DNA of 64,000 bases from Citrus sinensis (GCF_022201045.2 NC_068558.1:8275501-8339500); one strand, 5' to 3'; positions 13,814 through 26,905 are shown, counted from the first letter of the stretch. Notes: generated by a model from the letters alone, not told the origin. Made by a program: numbers and translations.

Positions 13814-13951
13814 ATGGTGGTTGGCTCACAAAAGTTGATCACAATATACGAAGAAGATGATGGTGACAGTGACCAGGATGGCAAAAGAATATATGGATTT
13901 TATGGACCAAATGAGCGTTTTGCTACTTTCTCTTCAATTATTGCCAGCTGA
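13814..13951 (+). CDS. Possible 45-aa small ORF, unknown
   Basis: A short ATG-to-TGA frame starting MVVGSQKLITIYEEDD, acidic near the N-terminus, without signal peptide or known motif. It lies in an intergenic stretch, about 0.8 kb past the 3' end of the oppositely oriented FCP1-like gene. It could be a small peptide gene, a leftover exon or chance. Nothing but its length and balanced composition supports it. Confidence 0.2.
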   Translation: MVVGSQKLITIYEEDDGDSDQDGKRIYGFYGPNERFATFSSIIAS

Positions 13952-14100
13952 CATTTGCACTCGGCATTCTGCAAGAAATAAAATATGAAGAAAGGGAAGA
14001 TTCAGTAACATCCAAGTAACATCAGAAAGATATTTAGAAAGTATGAATATATTTTTTCTTGTTGTAGATTGTTATATTACATAATCATATAACATACATA

Positions 14101-14209
14101 ATTATGTAGCAGATATTAGATAAAAATCTAACAATTATAAAAATATAAAATAATAAAATTATATTATTTTTATAATAGTTGAATGAAAATCTACCGGCTG
14201 CTACATAAT
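14101..14209. repeat. Short hairpin-forming inverted repeat
   Basis: ATTATGTAGCAG at the left is mirrored by CTGCTACATAAT at the right, and the interior arms (GATAAAAATCTAAC and the inverted GTTGAATGAAAATC) continue the pairing with mismatches. It resembles a very small MITE or a 3'-flank hairpin. No clear target-site duplication was found. Confidence 0.5.
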
Positions 14210-14763
14210 CATTTATGATTCGTGATTACGTAGCATTACAAAAGCTTTTCTTGTTACGTGATATGATGTTACCTCCAGTTCTAACCAAGCAATCGTTCCA
14301 TTGGCAGAATTAGACAGGTGTACGATATCTATCCATCGACATATAAAGCAATATGCACTAATCACAACTACAGAATGACAACTTTTCAGGTCACCTGTCA
14401 CAATAACAGACTTCATCACCTACAATTTCAGACCCGAAAATGTATTTACACAACATGTCAACATCCAAAAATCTCGTTTATTGTAGCAATTAGTGCCAAA
14501 TCAATCAAATGATCCCTTTGGAGTGGTTTACAAGAGGTGTCAAAACCTAGTAAATGTGTCAAAAATTCAAGAATCAAGGGCCTATTGCAACAAATACAAA
14601 ATTTGTTCAACAGCGTGAGGCCTGGAAGGTTATCAATACTACAAGCAATTACAATAAATAAAAACTGCATAATGAATCTAACTAACTATAATGAATCTAA
14701 CTAACTATAATGAATTTATAGGTATTGTCACTTTGGATAGTAAACAATTTGGGAAAGTGTGTC

Positions 14764-17700
14764 TCATGGCTGTGGGCGAGTGGAAGAAGTATTTCCACCA
14801 TCATGAGGTTCAAATGAGTTGGCAGAAGTAGCCTTACTACTACTGTTATCATCATAAGGTGGGGGCTGCAATTTGGTGTAGAAAATCTTACTATAGAAAC
14901 CCCAAGATGGGTTTCTTTCTGTAATAGCTTCTTGACCAAATGGATTTTGCCGAACATACTCTTGAACATTCTCAGCATCAGCTAGCCCTTCCAGATATAC
15001 CCGAAGATCACCACCATGGCCTGTTTCGAACCATATTAGAAATAACATTATCAATAACACTCTTGATTAAATCACACAACTAAACATTTAACAAAATAGA
15101 AGGCCCAAGATAAGAATTCAAGAGAGTGCAATCCAGGGGGGAGGGGGAAGTTTTGTATTTGAATTAGGTGGCAGGCGAATGGAATAGTGGGCCATCAGCT
15201 AATACTGAATATGTTAATAATAAATTGTAACAGGACAAGGTAAGCGTCAGTGTTCAACCTACGAACATATAGGCAACTGCAACCACATCTCCCAATATCC
15301 TTCATCACTAGTTTATCAATATGGTTTGCATCCATATTATGCTAATTGTGCACCTTACATTTTGAAAAAAAACATAAAAATATACGAGTTTTGAGAATAG
15401 CCCACCTAATGAAGAATCTTCAGCATTTCTGTAATCATATGGATAGGGAAAGATTGCAGTGTGTGCCTGAACAGTTGGTGATGATATAGATGAAGTTAGT
15501 ATTGTAATTAGCATATAATCTAAAGTTATGAACGAGTCATTTAATGCCAGACGAGGGAAAGAAAAATGATGTTTGGAACTTACTGGATTACACAAGGCTT
15601 TGTATGGGGAATCATCCAACAACAAGGTGTTCGTTTCATTATACTCCCCCTTTTTCCATGGAAGATTGGGATCAATCTTCTCCCACAATTTTTTTAACTC
15701 CTTCAGAACCAGAGGTTTCCTCTTATTCTCAAGGCTGTGGAGCCCTGTTTCACTACACTGGGAAGCATCCTGCATAGAATCGACATAGAATCGATCATCA
15801 TCGAATTAAACAATAAAATATACCAGAAATGAATCCTATTCCAAACTACTCCAGCATAAAAACTGTCAGTCAAAATATCGTCCATACTTCTAACATTCAA
15901 CTAATTGCAAAGAACATGGATAGATTTACAAAAAGGATTACCCAACAAAAGAGCAAATTCTGCCTAGAATCACCCAGAAGAAAGTCGATCACATTGTCCA
16001 AATTTTTCCTGCAAGAAAAAAAGCAGCATGATAAAGCTCCCTTAATTTTTCTCCATGAAATAATACAGAGAAAAGAAAAAAAAGGGTAAACAACAGAAAA
16101 ATTGTAATCAGCTGTAGATTGAAGAATACTTGACCCTCGATGACCAAACTCCAACATTGAATCTCTCAAAGCAAAAACTTAGGAACTCATCACAACATGG
16201 CCTTTTGAACACTGAAAAGAATCAAGTTAGAGTTAATTAATGACATAAAATAATATTCAAATATGTCAACTAAAAATAAGTGCTTATTTAATTTTACCTG
16301 CTTTATTTGATACCATTTTATCTGGCCTATATCGATGATAAGGAGATGCAACAATGTCTACAAGAAGTCCATTCAGATCAAGTACAAGAAGCTTTTTCTT
16401 AGAATGGCCGATACATACATTTCCAGGTGGATATTGCAGTGTTTGTGAATGATTTTCCTCTTCACTAGAGTCATGTAAACCAGTACCAGATTCTACGACA
16501 CCCAAATGTGATGGAGGAAATCCTTCTGTTGTCTTGGTTTCTACCTCTACATGCTGCTTCTTTGGGAGCTTGCAGCTCCTATCATGGCCAGATATATTAT
16601 ATTCCTTGGGATGAGATGGAATTTCATCAGAAACATCATTCCCATGAGAAGCATCATGCACAGTAATCTGGATCTTATCTAGTTTATCACTGAGTTTCTG
16701 CTCAATGTGTCCTTCAGTTAACAAGGACACATTCTTCATTAAACTATCTCCATCCTCCTTAATGCAATCCACATCATTTACCAGCAAATTAGAGCACTTT
16801 TTCTTCTTTGTCCAAATGTAGGTTTTCACTCTTTTCTTCCTCTTATATGTAATGATAGTCCTTGTTTCAGAAGAAACAGGATGACTCTCAGGGTGCACAT
16901 CATCATTCTCCATTAAACTTCTGTTTGCACTATTTGAAGAACTACTTTGCTTTTCAGATATTGGAAAATCTTTCCTCATTGTAGTCAAATCTAAGTCTGC
17001 AACTTTAGGAGCACACTTTGCTTCCTTCTTTTCCAACTGCTCACCATTAGCCACGTGCAAATCAATAACTCCATTATTTTCAAAGGCATTATGCCCATTA
17101 AGCAAACACACATCTCCATTTGATTGTTTCACCACTAGCTCATTCTGTGAGCATATGTCAACTGACGGCTGCAAAGATGAGTGCTTTTCTTGCAGCATAT
17201 TGTTTTTTAGAGACTTATCTCCTGCAAGAGCACAATCTTTAGCATCACGTTCAATGACATGGAGACTCTCCTTATATAACTTTCTCCTCAATCTCTTTCT
17301 CTTCGATCGACTTAAATTCTTTGGGAAATCCAACTTTGCACTTGTCCCCACTGAAACATTCGTTTCTTTGGGAGCAGCTGCCAATACAGGTTTTAAGCTT
17401 GTATCCCCCGAAGCCTCCACTTCAAGGGGATCAGTTTCTGAAACTGCCTTGGTGATCATATCAACTAAAGCCATTCCAAAGGGAGCAGTCATTGTTTTAG
17501 AAGTAACTTCTTGAAGATCAGCATCTGTATTATCCGTTTTGGGGGCACTAGACTTCCTCTTCCGCCGACGCCTTTTTCTGTTTTTCTTATTTCCCGAACG
17601 CATCAAAGGGGAATTATCACATGCCTCTATCAAACCTGGGTTAGAGCTAACATCAACTGTAGATTCTGTACTATCCATTGTTGGTGCATTATCCCTGTTT

Positions 17701-18026
17701 TGCTTCTGCTGCCCTTTTACCTTTTTCTTATTTTCCAAATATGCCAAACCAGAATTATATTGTGCCTCTATCAAACTTGAGTTATTGTCAACGGTAGATT
17801 CTGGTATCAAATCTGAGTTGGAGCTAATATCAATAGTAGATTCTGCACATGAATTTGTTTTTAGGGGGATATCCTGCATTAAGGAAGCTCCCTCTGGACA
17901 ATCATGACTACGATCATTATTATTACATAACGCATTAGTTTTCCTATTCCGCTTGTTTCTCTTCCTCTTCGCAGCAGATGAACTTACTTCTGCATTATGC
18001 GATTTGATTTCCAAATCCATGTTCAA
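14764..18026 (-). CDS. FCP1/NLI-interacting-factor-like HAD phosphatase domain protein with long basic N-terminus
   Basis: Six exons, all GT-AG: 16298-18026, 16130-16211, 15942-16008, 15584-15769, 15406-15466 and 14764-15020, totalling 793 aa. The first ~540 residues are low-complexity and hydrophilic, with several basic clusters (KRKRNKRNRK, NRKRRRRKRK, SRSKRKRLRRK) that look like nuclear or nucleolar localisation signals. The FCP1-homology domain follows: LLVLDLNGLL at ~546-555, KRPCCDEFL-type segment, VGVWSSR, and LLLDDSPYKA with the conserved Asp pair near 678-679, then RVYLEGLADAENVQEYV. Known: FCP1/SCP phosphatases use DxDx(T/V), with the first Asp as nucleophile and the second as acid/base. 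Here the second Asp is Asn (D550, N552), so catalysis may be weak or lost, though DLNGLL also occurs in plant homologues as I recall. Substrate unknown; RNA polymerase II CTD is only a family-level guess. Confidence 0.88.
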
Positions 18027-18970
18027 ACTATCAACTAAACAAACACTATTACCATTTGCACTCCAAGCAATACTCTTTATCGACCGAATTTAGCATCGCC
18101 AGGTGCTTCAGCATACTAATGCGGGGTATATTCCATTCATTCTCTGCCATTAATAGAATACATCTCCTTTTTTGCAACACCTCCCAAAAGGAGAGGCAAA
18201 ATATTTTCTATTTTAACCTTTAGGCTTTTCCTCACACTATTGTGTCCCTCTTCTTGGAAACAAACCTGCAAAAGCATCCATACAAACCAAAAGTGAGCTC
18301 TCATAGATATTAACTGCTGCGGCACCTACACACAATCAAGCAATACACCAAAAAATCCAACGCAGCAAAAAAGGTGTTGAATAGGATGACTGGGATCACC
18401 AGTTACAGTTGTATGGAAAGTTGAGTTCATTCCACCCAACATAAAGCCACGTAAACGAATATATGCATAAAAGCAAAATTTAACTTGTGAATAACTAATC
18501 TAGAGTGCCTAAACGTATCAAATAATTAGTATCTCATAACTGACACAAATTAGCGACGAGAATAAAAAGTAATCCTATTGCGATGCTTCCTTGTAATTGA
18601 CTATCTAATAATAATTTCATCTTATTGTCTTCAAAATCTGCAGAGTTTTGAACGTCAAGTAATTTTTCATCAACAGAGCGGAAGATTTAAAAACCTTACT
18701 AAAATCAGCAGGCCAGTAAATTAGGCATCAAGTAGTAGAAATATGCAGAATTTGATAAACAGATAAGTAGAACGGATGAATTTATTCATTTTAAGCTGCA
18801 ATCGAAATAATACTCAACTAAGTAATTCAGAACAGTATTCGAATCTCGATATAGGATAGAGAGCGGAAAACGAAACCTGAAGCAGCAGAAGAGGATGAAA
18901 TCCGACGGAGGCTTAAAAAATTAGAATGAGGTTTTGGCTTTTGCTTTTTTGGAAGACTTTTCTATGGAGT
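18027..18970 (-). other. Probable 5' UTR (two exons, one intron) of the FCP1-like gene
   Basis: The minus strand offers donor TTCAG|GTTTCG at 18876-18877 and acceptor TTTTGCAG|GTTTG at 18265-18266, which would place a ~0.6-kb intron in the leader. Coding starts at 18026. Splice-site inference only. Confidence 0.4.
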
Positions 18971-20240
18971 GTCTTGACTAATGTGATACATTAACACTAC
19001 TACTGCCTGCCGCTCGCCGCTCCTCAGGAGCAACCGTTAGTGGTAACCAACCGCAAATCAACTTTTACCTAAATACCAATACCGATACGATTGCGTATTG
19101 TCTATTTAATGTGTCCAGACACGGAAGGGGCTTTCCCATTTTTCCTTTTTTTTTTAATTGTTTTTAATTTAGTTTCTTTATTAACTAATGTATTTTATAT
19201 TAGTATATAATAATTAATTAAATATCATTGAATTTTTTTGGTAAATTTAAAATGTCTTTTGTTGGATTTTTAACTTCAATGAGATTTGTAATAATTTTTT
19301 TTTTTTTTCATAAAACAACACAAACTTTTAGGACAATTTTACCATCGAAACTCTATCAAAAACTTTAGTGAGTATGTTCATTAAAATATTCCGCTTTTAT
19401 TTGCACTCGAACTATAGTGATTTGACAAGAGGTTGTTACTGGTTACCACTGTCAATTATAAACTTTAAAAGAGCTGCTTCAAATGCTAAGAGTTAATATC
19501 ACGACAGTCCTAAACGGATGAGCGCTCATCATCAATATTCCTTTCGCTGGAAATGGTATGCGTTTCTTGTACAAACAAGTACACAATAAAGCAATTGAAT
19601 AGCTCACAATAAATTCATAGCTGATAAAAGATGCCGTAAAATCAGCGAAATGCCAGCGGCAAAGGTGTCAGAACACATAGGAAATAAGTGTGAGCCTATA
19701 AAAATTGAAGCTGAAACCATTTCTTCCTCAGTCTCAAAATCTGAAATGTATGTATATGCATTTCTCAATCGGGCATCAACCTCTACTTGTGACAAATATT
19801 AGCTGGTTAGAGGGAAAGAAAGAAACATCTACCAATCAATGATTCCAGGTACTGTAAATTTACAAAAGATCAAATATATTAAACTCAATAGCTATAATTA
19901 AGAAAGACGCAACTTTCATAATCGATATGTTACATACATGTTATGAACTTCCTCAGACTTGGCTGAGGAGAGAAATAATCCTGTTGTAAACTCTATCTTG
20001 AAATCTCCTTCAGCTAGCAGTAGCACGTATAAAATTTACAACTAATAAACAACTTTCACCAATGAGCAGATAATTATCACCATCAGTCCATCCTCACGGC
20101 ACTGAAAGAAAAAATTACGAATCATGGTTACAGCTCCATTGGCATAAGAAAACAGTCAATAAGATGGGAAATTAACTTGAAGCTGTAATAAAATATCAAA
20201 ATTTTCTATAACTCATAGCTGAGAAATCACTTACCGATGG
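18971..20240. other. Intergenic, no gene assigned
   Basis: This stretch lies between the promoter side of the FCP1-like gene and the 3' end of the SURP/CCCH gene. It includes the likely 3' UTR of the latter, with a possible 3' UTR intron starting just after its stop (ATCG|GTAAGTG). A 63-codon minus-strand ORF at 19604-19795 has plausible composition but no recognisable domain. A perfect 14-bp palindrome GATGAGCGCTCATC lies near 19517-19530. Confidence 0.4.
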
Positions 20241-23200
20241 TCACATTTTCACGTACTTATCAACATAGCCCTGCAAAATTTGGTCAAAGTACTTAGAAAC
20301 ACTTGTTTCCTTTCACTGATTTCTTTCAGTTTGAGGGAAATGAAGTGAATAGTGACTAAGGCATTTGACATGGTATTCTAGGTTCCATAAAGTAAATGAG
20401 ATTCATCTGTTTACATGAAACAAAATGTTGCTAATGGAATTAGTTAGGACTGTCAAAAATCGCAATCCAACTTTTGGGAGACAAAGTTACCGACACTCCA
20501 GTGACTGGTGCCAAGAGACAGCGGGTCCATTGTGTCACAAATCATATTGGAAACTAATAGACCAAGAATGTAATGCTAAGCTCGTTTTGGCCTAATGATA
20601 AGACAAAATCTAAAGAAAACTACTGGATGAAGGCATGTACTCCTATATACAATTAGATCAACTTAGAAGGGAGATTATCCTAATTTAGGTTCATATTGTC
20701 ATACAACAATGAAAATTCTGAAAAAAAAGAATTTACCATAACAAGTTTAGTCAGTTTCCGCTGAGATGAGACAATGTACTGATCTATCTTTGCCTGAGAC
20801 TTGGGTATCTGATGACTCTTCATAGCTCCAGACACCTTATCAACTGTCTTCTTGACAATGGTCTTAAATGCTTCCTTACTCATATTACCCTCCCGCCAAG
20901 ACGGTTTCAAAACCTCCTTTACAAAATCAGCAAGGGCAACCTTGAAAAGCTTCATTGATCTGGACTCTTTGTTCTTGCTCTTTGATGGTGACTTTATCGG
21001 ATCTATCTCGATCTCACCTGAATTCAAGTTGCCTGCACCATTAGGATTGTTTGGGCTCTCATTCTCAACAGCACCCACTTCTGCATCTGCAGACTCGCCA
21101 TATTCCTCATTAAATGCAGTAATAGTAGCAGCTACTCCTACTACTCCCCCAGTTGCTTTCTTCTTCTTGTTCTCTTCCACATCCAATGGCTTGTTTGAAC
21201 CACTGTGCCCCAACATGATATCAGAGTCGCTGCTGGGTTCCCACTTGTTAACATTATTGGTTTTATAGGAAAGGTTTGATGATGGCTCAAAGCTGTCAAG
21301 AAGTGGATCATACTGGTCACCTCCTGACCTAGGAAAATTCTGCCCAACAGCCTTCGGAGAATTTGGTGAGGAAGTTGCCTGCCTTGACCCAACACTGCCA
21401 GTATCTCTCACTTCAACTCGAGCATGGCTCATATCAAAAGGACTAGCATACTTGCCACAGTAGGTTGTGACCTCTTGCCGACAAGCATCAGAACTCAATT
21501 TGGAGCTCAGTGACTGCTCAAAAGTAGATGCATGAGGGTAGTAAGTTGAATTTCTTGATCCTTCCAAATTAAGAGGATGAGAAGACTGATTCACTTCCTG
21601 AAGATCTGGTGGAAATTTGGAAGAGGAACTAACGGACACGGAGTGGTGCACACTGTAGGGAGGCTGTTGTTGATTCAAGTGAAGATGAATATGAGAAGTT
21701 GATTTCAAAAGCTCACCTGGATGCAAATTGTCAGCAGGAGAAGGTTGCAATTTACTAGCAGATAATTCCTGCGAAAAAGTTGTAGGTACAAGTTGATTGT
21801 CACCTTGAGGAAAGGAACTTGACGTTCGAAGACCCAGTGTTGGAAGATGGCTCGACTGATCTTCTCTCAAAAGACCCTGGACGGTAAATTGTTGACTCTG
21901 TAGGTTGTACGGAGGCAAAGGCTTCGAACTAAAATCCTCTGAACATGAGATAGAACGATTTGGCTCTTGCATTGGATGAAATGATCGCTGCTGAAAATCA
22001 CCAACCTGCGAAGGAGCTGGCAATTCAGCTGCATATGGTCTTATCTGTGAAGAAACAATGGGTGGTGGAGGTGGTAATGGTGTCCAAGAGGGAATTGGTG
22101 GTAAGAAGAAATTAGACTGTTGGCTGGGAATCATATTAGAACGAAACCTTTCCCCAGAAGCTGCTTGAGATGCGAAGGATGCACTCTCTGGGACCAAGTT
22201 GTAATCCCCTGGAGGCTGGATCATGTTGTGAGCAGTTACACCTTGTGAACACGGTGGGGGAGGGGGCAGCTGGGCAGAATTATGTCTAAATTCAATTGAA
22301 TTTGGTAAAGCTTCAGCTACAGGAAGCTTATTTACTGAATTCATGGGTGTTTGTTCTGGAGAAGAATCAGATATGGAAGAGTTATCAGTCTGCTGAGGAA
22401 GACACTCAGCATTCTGAAGCAATGGATCATGCAGCTTGGCTTGAGCTGGCATAGTCACAGAATTTTCCCTAGGAAGTATATCTGGAGAAGCATCACCATG
22501 TGACTTGAATGTATCAGATTTAACTGTATGAGGATCAACTAATCGACTATCTTGGTCAAAACTACCAGGCATTTCTTGACCTAGTTGCTTTTTTGAACTC
22601 TTGACTACATGATGCTGTTGATCTGATTCTTTCTGCAAGTTATGCTTGACCTCTCCTTCAAAATTAGAATCCTTGGGAATAGATGGAACTTCCATAAACT
22701 GCTGTTTGCTCCTACGACGCTTTGATCCATCGCCCTTCTCGGAATCATGGTGCAGATAGCGACAAGATGCTCCACGGTAGCACCTGCCTCGACGAAAGTC
22801 AAAACATCCAGGAATCTGACTCCTGTCCCGTCTCATACGATCACCACAGAACGAACTCACACGCTTAGAAACAGGAGACCTGCTTCTGCTTCTTCGATTT
22901 CTTGGAGATCTGCTCCTGCTGCTTCTTCGATTTCTGGGAGACCTGCTCCTGCTTCTCCGTTTTCTGGGAGACCAGCTAAAAGAAGCAAGAAATTTTGCAG
23001 TGAATGAGTATTGATTTACTTGACAAATAATAAGCTCTTAACCATGGTTGTATTATGTCATGATTTACAAAGAATAAGAGGTGAATTAGGACCTATTATT
23101 TACTAATGATTGGTTAATAAACCAATTGCATAAACCAATAATGTACATCATGTAGTCCATACCTGCGAGATCGGCTTCGTCTCTCCCTTCTCCTCCATAC

Positions 23201-26200
23201 CCTCCCCTTCCTCCGTCTGCCTAGAGGTGATCTGCTCCGGCTTCTGCCTCTTTTTCCTTGCTTCCCAGTATAGCGTGAATCATCAGAATCACTCTCACTT
23301 GCACCTTCCCTGACCAATCGCCCAAATTCGTCTACTTTAAGAGAATTTGAAGGAGACTTTGCACCTTTTTCAGCATATTCCTTCTGAAGGTTACCATTTA
23401 AACGAATTTCAACACCAGCATCCTCCAAGGCATTCTTTTTCTGGAAATCCTGAGGAGACTCGGCATGACCAACATATGCTTGATTTTTGTGTTTATGGAG
23501 AACATTTTCATCAGTTGTTCCACTAGTAATGGATGCCATAACAATTTCCTCAGGCTCTCTACCTGAAACTTCATGGAAATTCACAGATTTGGGCGAAATG
23601 TTCAATCCTATATTCCTATGCGGACTTGAAGCTGCAACTGCAACCGATGATGTGTCTTTTAAAGCACTAGCACCGTGAGGCTCCTTGTCATTATCTGAGA
23701 TGTCATCAGAAGCATAGTCGTGCAGAAGTCTAAAAGGGCTGCCACCTTCTATAAGCTGAGAAGATTTCTTCTCAGAATACACACCTTGAGCAGCTGCTAA
23801 AGCCCCAGAAGAAAATTTGTCATCAACTGAGGTAGTAGCAGATTTCTCTAAATTTCTGTTCAAGGGGCACTCATCGGCTGAACTAATCACTGGGCTACAA
23901 ACTTTGGCAGCTGGCCTCTCTAATGCTACTAGGTCATGTTTGGAAACAACTCTGTCTACTACATTCAAAAGAAATAATAAAATAATAATAACAATACATT
24001 TGAACCCAAATTAAAAGATGTAGCATATGAAGAATTCATCCTGGGGTAATCACTATGTATACGGTAAATAAACATAAACTTTCCAAAAGCAGCGCAATGA
24101 TACAAAAGTTGGGGAACAATTTGACATTCTAGAGTACTGATTTAATGAACACACAAGCTAATCCCAATGGAGGAAAAAACAAAAACATATCAAAACTAAC
24201 AGAAAGAAAATGAACAAGGAGAAAGTATTTGCTTTATCTAATCACGAGGGTTATAGAAATAATTCTAAAATAAAGTGCTTACCCTGTTCAAGAATAACTG
24301 GAGCAGTGGATGCGGCCCTTTTAGATTCTGTCATTTGCTGTTTATGTGACAGCTCTTTGACATCAAGCTCACTGTAAATCAAATCATACCCACTGGTACC
24401 TTCAGTTGAGTGATTCACCCCAGGGTCATTGCCAGGTAGGGTGATATCATCTTCAAGCAACCAATAAAAAGCAGAGAAAAAAATGAGTAATAATGTAACC
24501 AAGGCAAAAGCCAAACACTTAATACAACTAAAGCATGTGAAATTTGAGACAATCCAAATCTAACTTCACAACTAATGAATTTGACACAATTTGAGAGCAC
24601 TAAAGCTCAGCTTAAAAGCAATTCAACAAGCTTGCAACCCATGAACACATTTGGCCATGGAGGACTCTGAATGATTGTTAATAAACGATTGCTAAGATGC
24701 ACTTTCTACAGTTGCTTTTACCATGAAGATGTTTAGGAATTACAGTTCTTTAGGGGAGGGATGGATGCACATTGTGGGTCAAACCCAGGTTCTTTTAACT
24801 GTTCTCTGTAGAGATTTGTTACCACTCCCCTGGAAATTTGTTCTCCTTGTGGACACCCAGTTTGCACCTGTATCTTCTTTCCTTTTCTATTTTTAATGCA
24901 ATTTTCTCGTAGTATAGCTTGCACAAGTGTTGTAAATTCCATAATAACACATGGATGCACCTACTGACGTGGAACAATAAATACAGGGATCTCATTTGAA
25001 TTATCACTTCACAAATAAATTACAAACTCCCAGTAGTAAACAACAATCGCACACCACATAATACCACATCTGCGTTACTTGAAAAGATCCAGAGAATTAT
25101 AAACAATAAGAAGCAGAATCGTATTTAGTTACACGAACCTACCTTCCATCTCCATGTCTGAGTCAGGAGGTGAATAAGTTCTTGATGCAACCTCCAAATG
25201 ATTGGATTGCAGTGAAGAGTCAGTCCCTGATGTCCTTAAAGGTGATTCACTTCTTTTTTCATTTAATTTACAAGCCAACATACATTTCTTCTTTGTCCAC
25301 AAGAAATACTCATGCGCAATTTCAGCATCACTTCCTGGATCACCAGCAAACAAAAACTCAAATTCTGGATTTCCAGATTCATTTTGACGAACCATATCTT
25401 CATAATCAGGACCATTCTTAGCAATAAGCTGACATAAATCTTCAATCTTCTGAACAACTTTTTCTTCTGTTGGCTTAGGCGGAGATGGGGAACCTTCCTG
25501 AATTAAAGACCCATCAAACTGGTGCACATTGTGCCTGACCTGATAGGTGATTACATCTTTATCAAAAAAATCTGAAGTACTTACTTTAGAGCAAAATGGT
25601 TTACTGGAACTGGTCAAGTTGGAAGCAACTTCATGGTGTGCAGAAGAGGACGAGGGAGAGGTAGATGGAGGTCGAGAGGATGGAATCGGTGGAGGATTAA
25701 AAGGTAGAGGCGGCGGCGGCGGCGGCGGCGGCGGCAGGGACACCAAAGAAGGCATACGAGAGTTTCTACCTGTTGACTGTACAACACTTCCAAATGGATC
25801 AGAAGTGAAAGAACTAGAAGTAGGAGGAGGAGGAGGTTGATTCAGCATATATGGAAGATCTTGCTCACCGCCAGGCTGCTGTGACTGTAATTGCACTGAA
25901 GCTCTATAAACAGTAGCTGAAGGAGGAGGTAATTCTCTAGGGGGATGAGGAGGCATTGATGCTGGCATATGGTGCACATTTTGGGTCCCTAAATGTGAAG
26001 ACAGCTGCATCTTCTGTTGATCAGTTGAACACATATGTGGCAATGGGGTGCTTCCATGTGCTGCAGGGTTTGGGGGTACATAAGTTTGGCTACTGTTCGC
26101 CCCAGCATCGGGTGAAATTTGACGAACTGCAGGATGTGGGACAGGAGGACTGTGTTGATATATAGGAAGGCCTCGTTGAAATATAGGAGGTGGAGCCAGA

Positions 26201-26322
26201 GAACCTTGTTGAAAATGAGGGGGAAGAGGAGGCGGACCAGGCGGCTGGTGCCGGTATGGTGGTTGCAGGGGTGGGGGAGGACCCCTCCCAAACTGAGAAT
26301 TATAACTCCCTTGGCCATACAT
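20241..26322 (-). CDS. SURP (SWAP) + RS + CCCH zinc-finger protein, putative RNA-processing factor
   Basis: Five coding exons, in frame: 25143-26322, 24283-24450, 23163-23958, 20737-22975 and 20241-20270; 1470 aa. Order: a Gly/Pro/Gln-rich N-terminus with polyproline; a SURP domain around residues 288-346 (VVQKIEDLCQLIAKNGPDYE, ending EYFLW); a Ser/acid-rich linker; an RS-rich stretch across the exon 3/4 junction (RSRSRSPLGRRRKGR, then repeated SPRNRRS units); one CCCH finger near 772-790 with spacing C-x7-C-x5-C-x3-H; a Pro/Gln/Ser-rich middle; and a conserved helical C-terminus (FVKEVLKPSWREGNMSKEAF to GYVDKYVKM). SURP domains bind SF1-type splicing factors, RS repeats mediate spliceosomal contacts, and CCCH fingers bind RNA, so a nuclear pre-mRNA processing role is likely. 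The tiny last exon encodes only 9 residues. No closer orthologue name is claimed. Confidence 0.88.
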
Positions 26323-26905
26323 CTCAATACACGCTATAACTCAAAACAATCATCCAATTACTAATTTCAATACCAATTCAAGCACTTCATTTCATGCATA
26401 CAATCTTATATTCAAGCCTTCCAAAATCTACCTGTAAAATTACAAGAAACATCTTAAACAAGGGATGTGTACATACAATATGTTAACAATTTGAAAATGC
26501 AATCCAAACATATATATACATACATATATAATTATGCTCCTTTTTATCACTTACTAATCAAATTCAATTCAATATTTGCTTCCCGGGAAAATGTAGGAAA
26601 CGAGACCAGAACAGAGCTCAATTAAAAATCCCTAAACTCCATTATTCTCATTATTAGAAAAACTCAATTGTTCTTTTGTCTATTTCTAATGAATAAGTAA
26701 ATCAACAACACACGTATTGTTGATGTTTTCAATTTTCTAAAGTCTACTCCTTTCTCGGATTTTCTCAGCAAGCAAACAGAAAAAGATAAAAAAATAAAAA
26801 AGAGCATAAACTGAACGAACAAATTCGATACTTACGAATCAAAATAACGGAAGGATCAAGAAATTAAGCCCTAGAAATTGAGAAGTCGAAAATTTGAAGA
26901 GGATT
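26323..26905 (-). other. Probable 5' UTR intron and leader exon of the SURP/CCCH gene
   Basis: The minus strand has GATTC|GTAAGTATC at about 26835-26836, a strong plant splice donor, and an AG just before the start ATG at 26322. A leader intron of about 0.5 kb is likely. Splice-site inference only. Confidence 0.45.

Noticed and set aside
17155-17907. Three plus-strand ORFs opposite the FCP1-like first exon
   Set aside because: Cys/Phe/Leu-rich antisense frames of a Lys/Ser-rich coding exon.
19500-19540. Possible C/D snoRNA around the palindrome GATGAGCGCTCATC
   Set aside because: TGATGA-like words occur, but no paired D box at a suitable distance and no terminal stem were found.
19604-19795. 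63-codon minus-strand ORF downstream of the SURP gene
   Set aside because: No domain, no splice partners joining it to either neighbour; kept only as a remark in the intergenic entry.
24733-25007. Possible SINE or tRNA-like element with B-box-like GGTTTGACCC on the minus strand inside a SURP-gene intron
   Set aside because: No convincing A box at the right spacing, no cloverleaf, no A-tail or flanking duplication.
25547-25840. Plus-strand Gly/Glu-rich ORF of 97 codons
   Set aside because: It is the complement of the polyproline-coding exon of the SURP gene.
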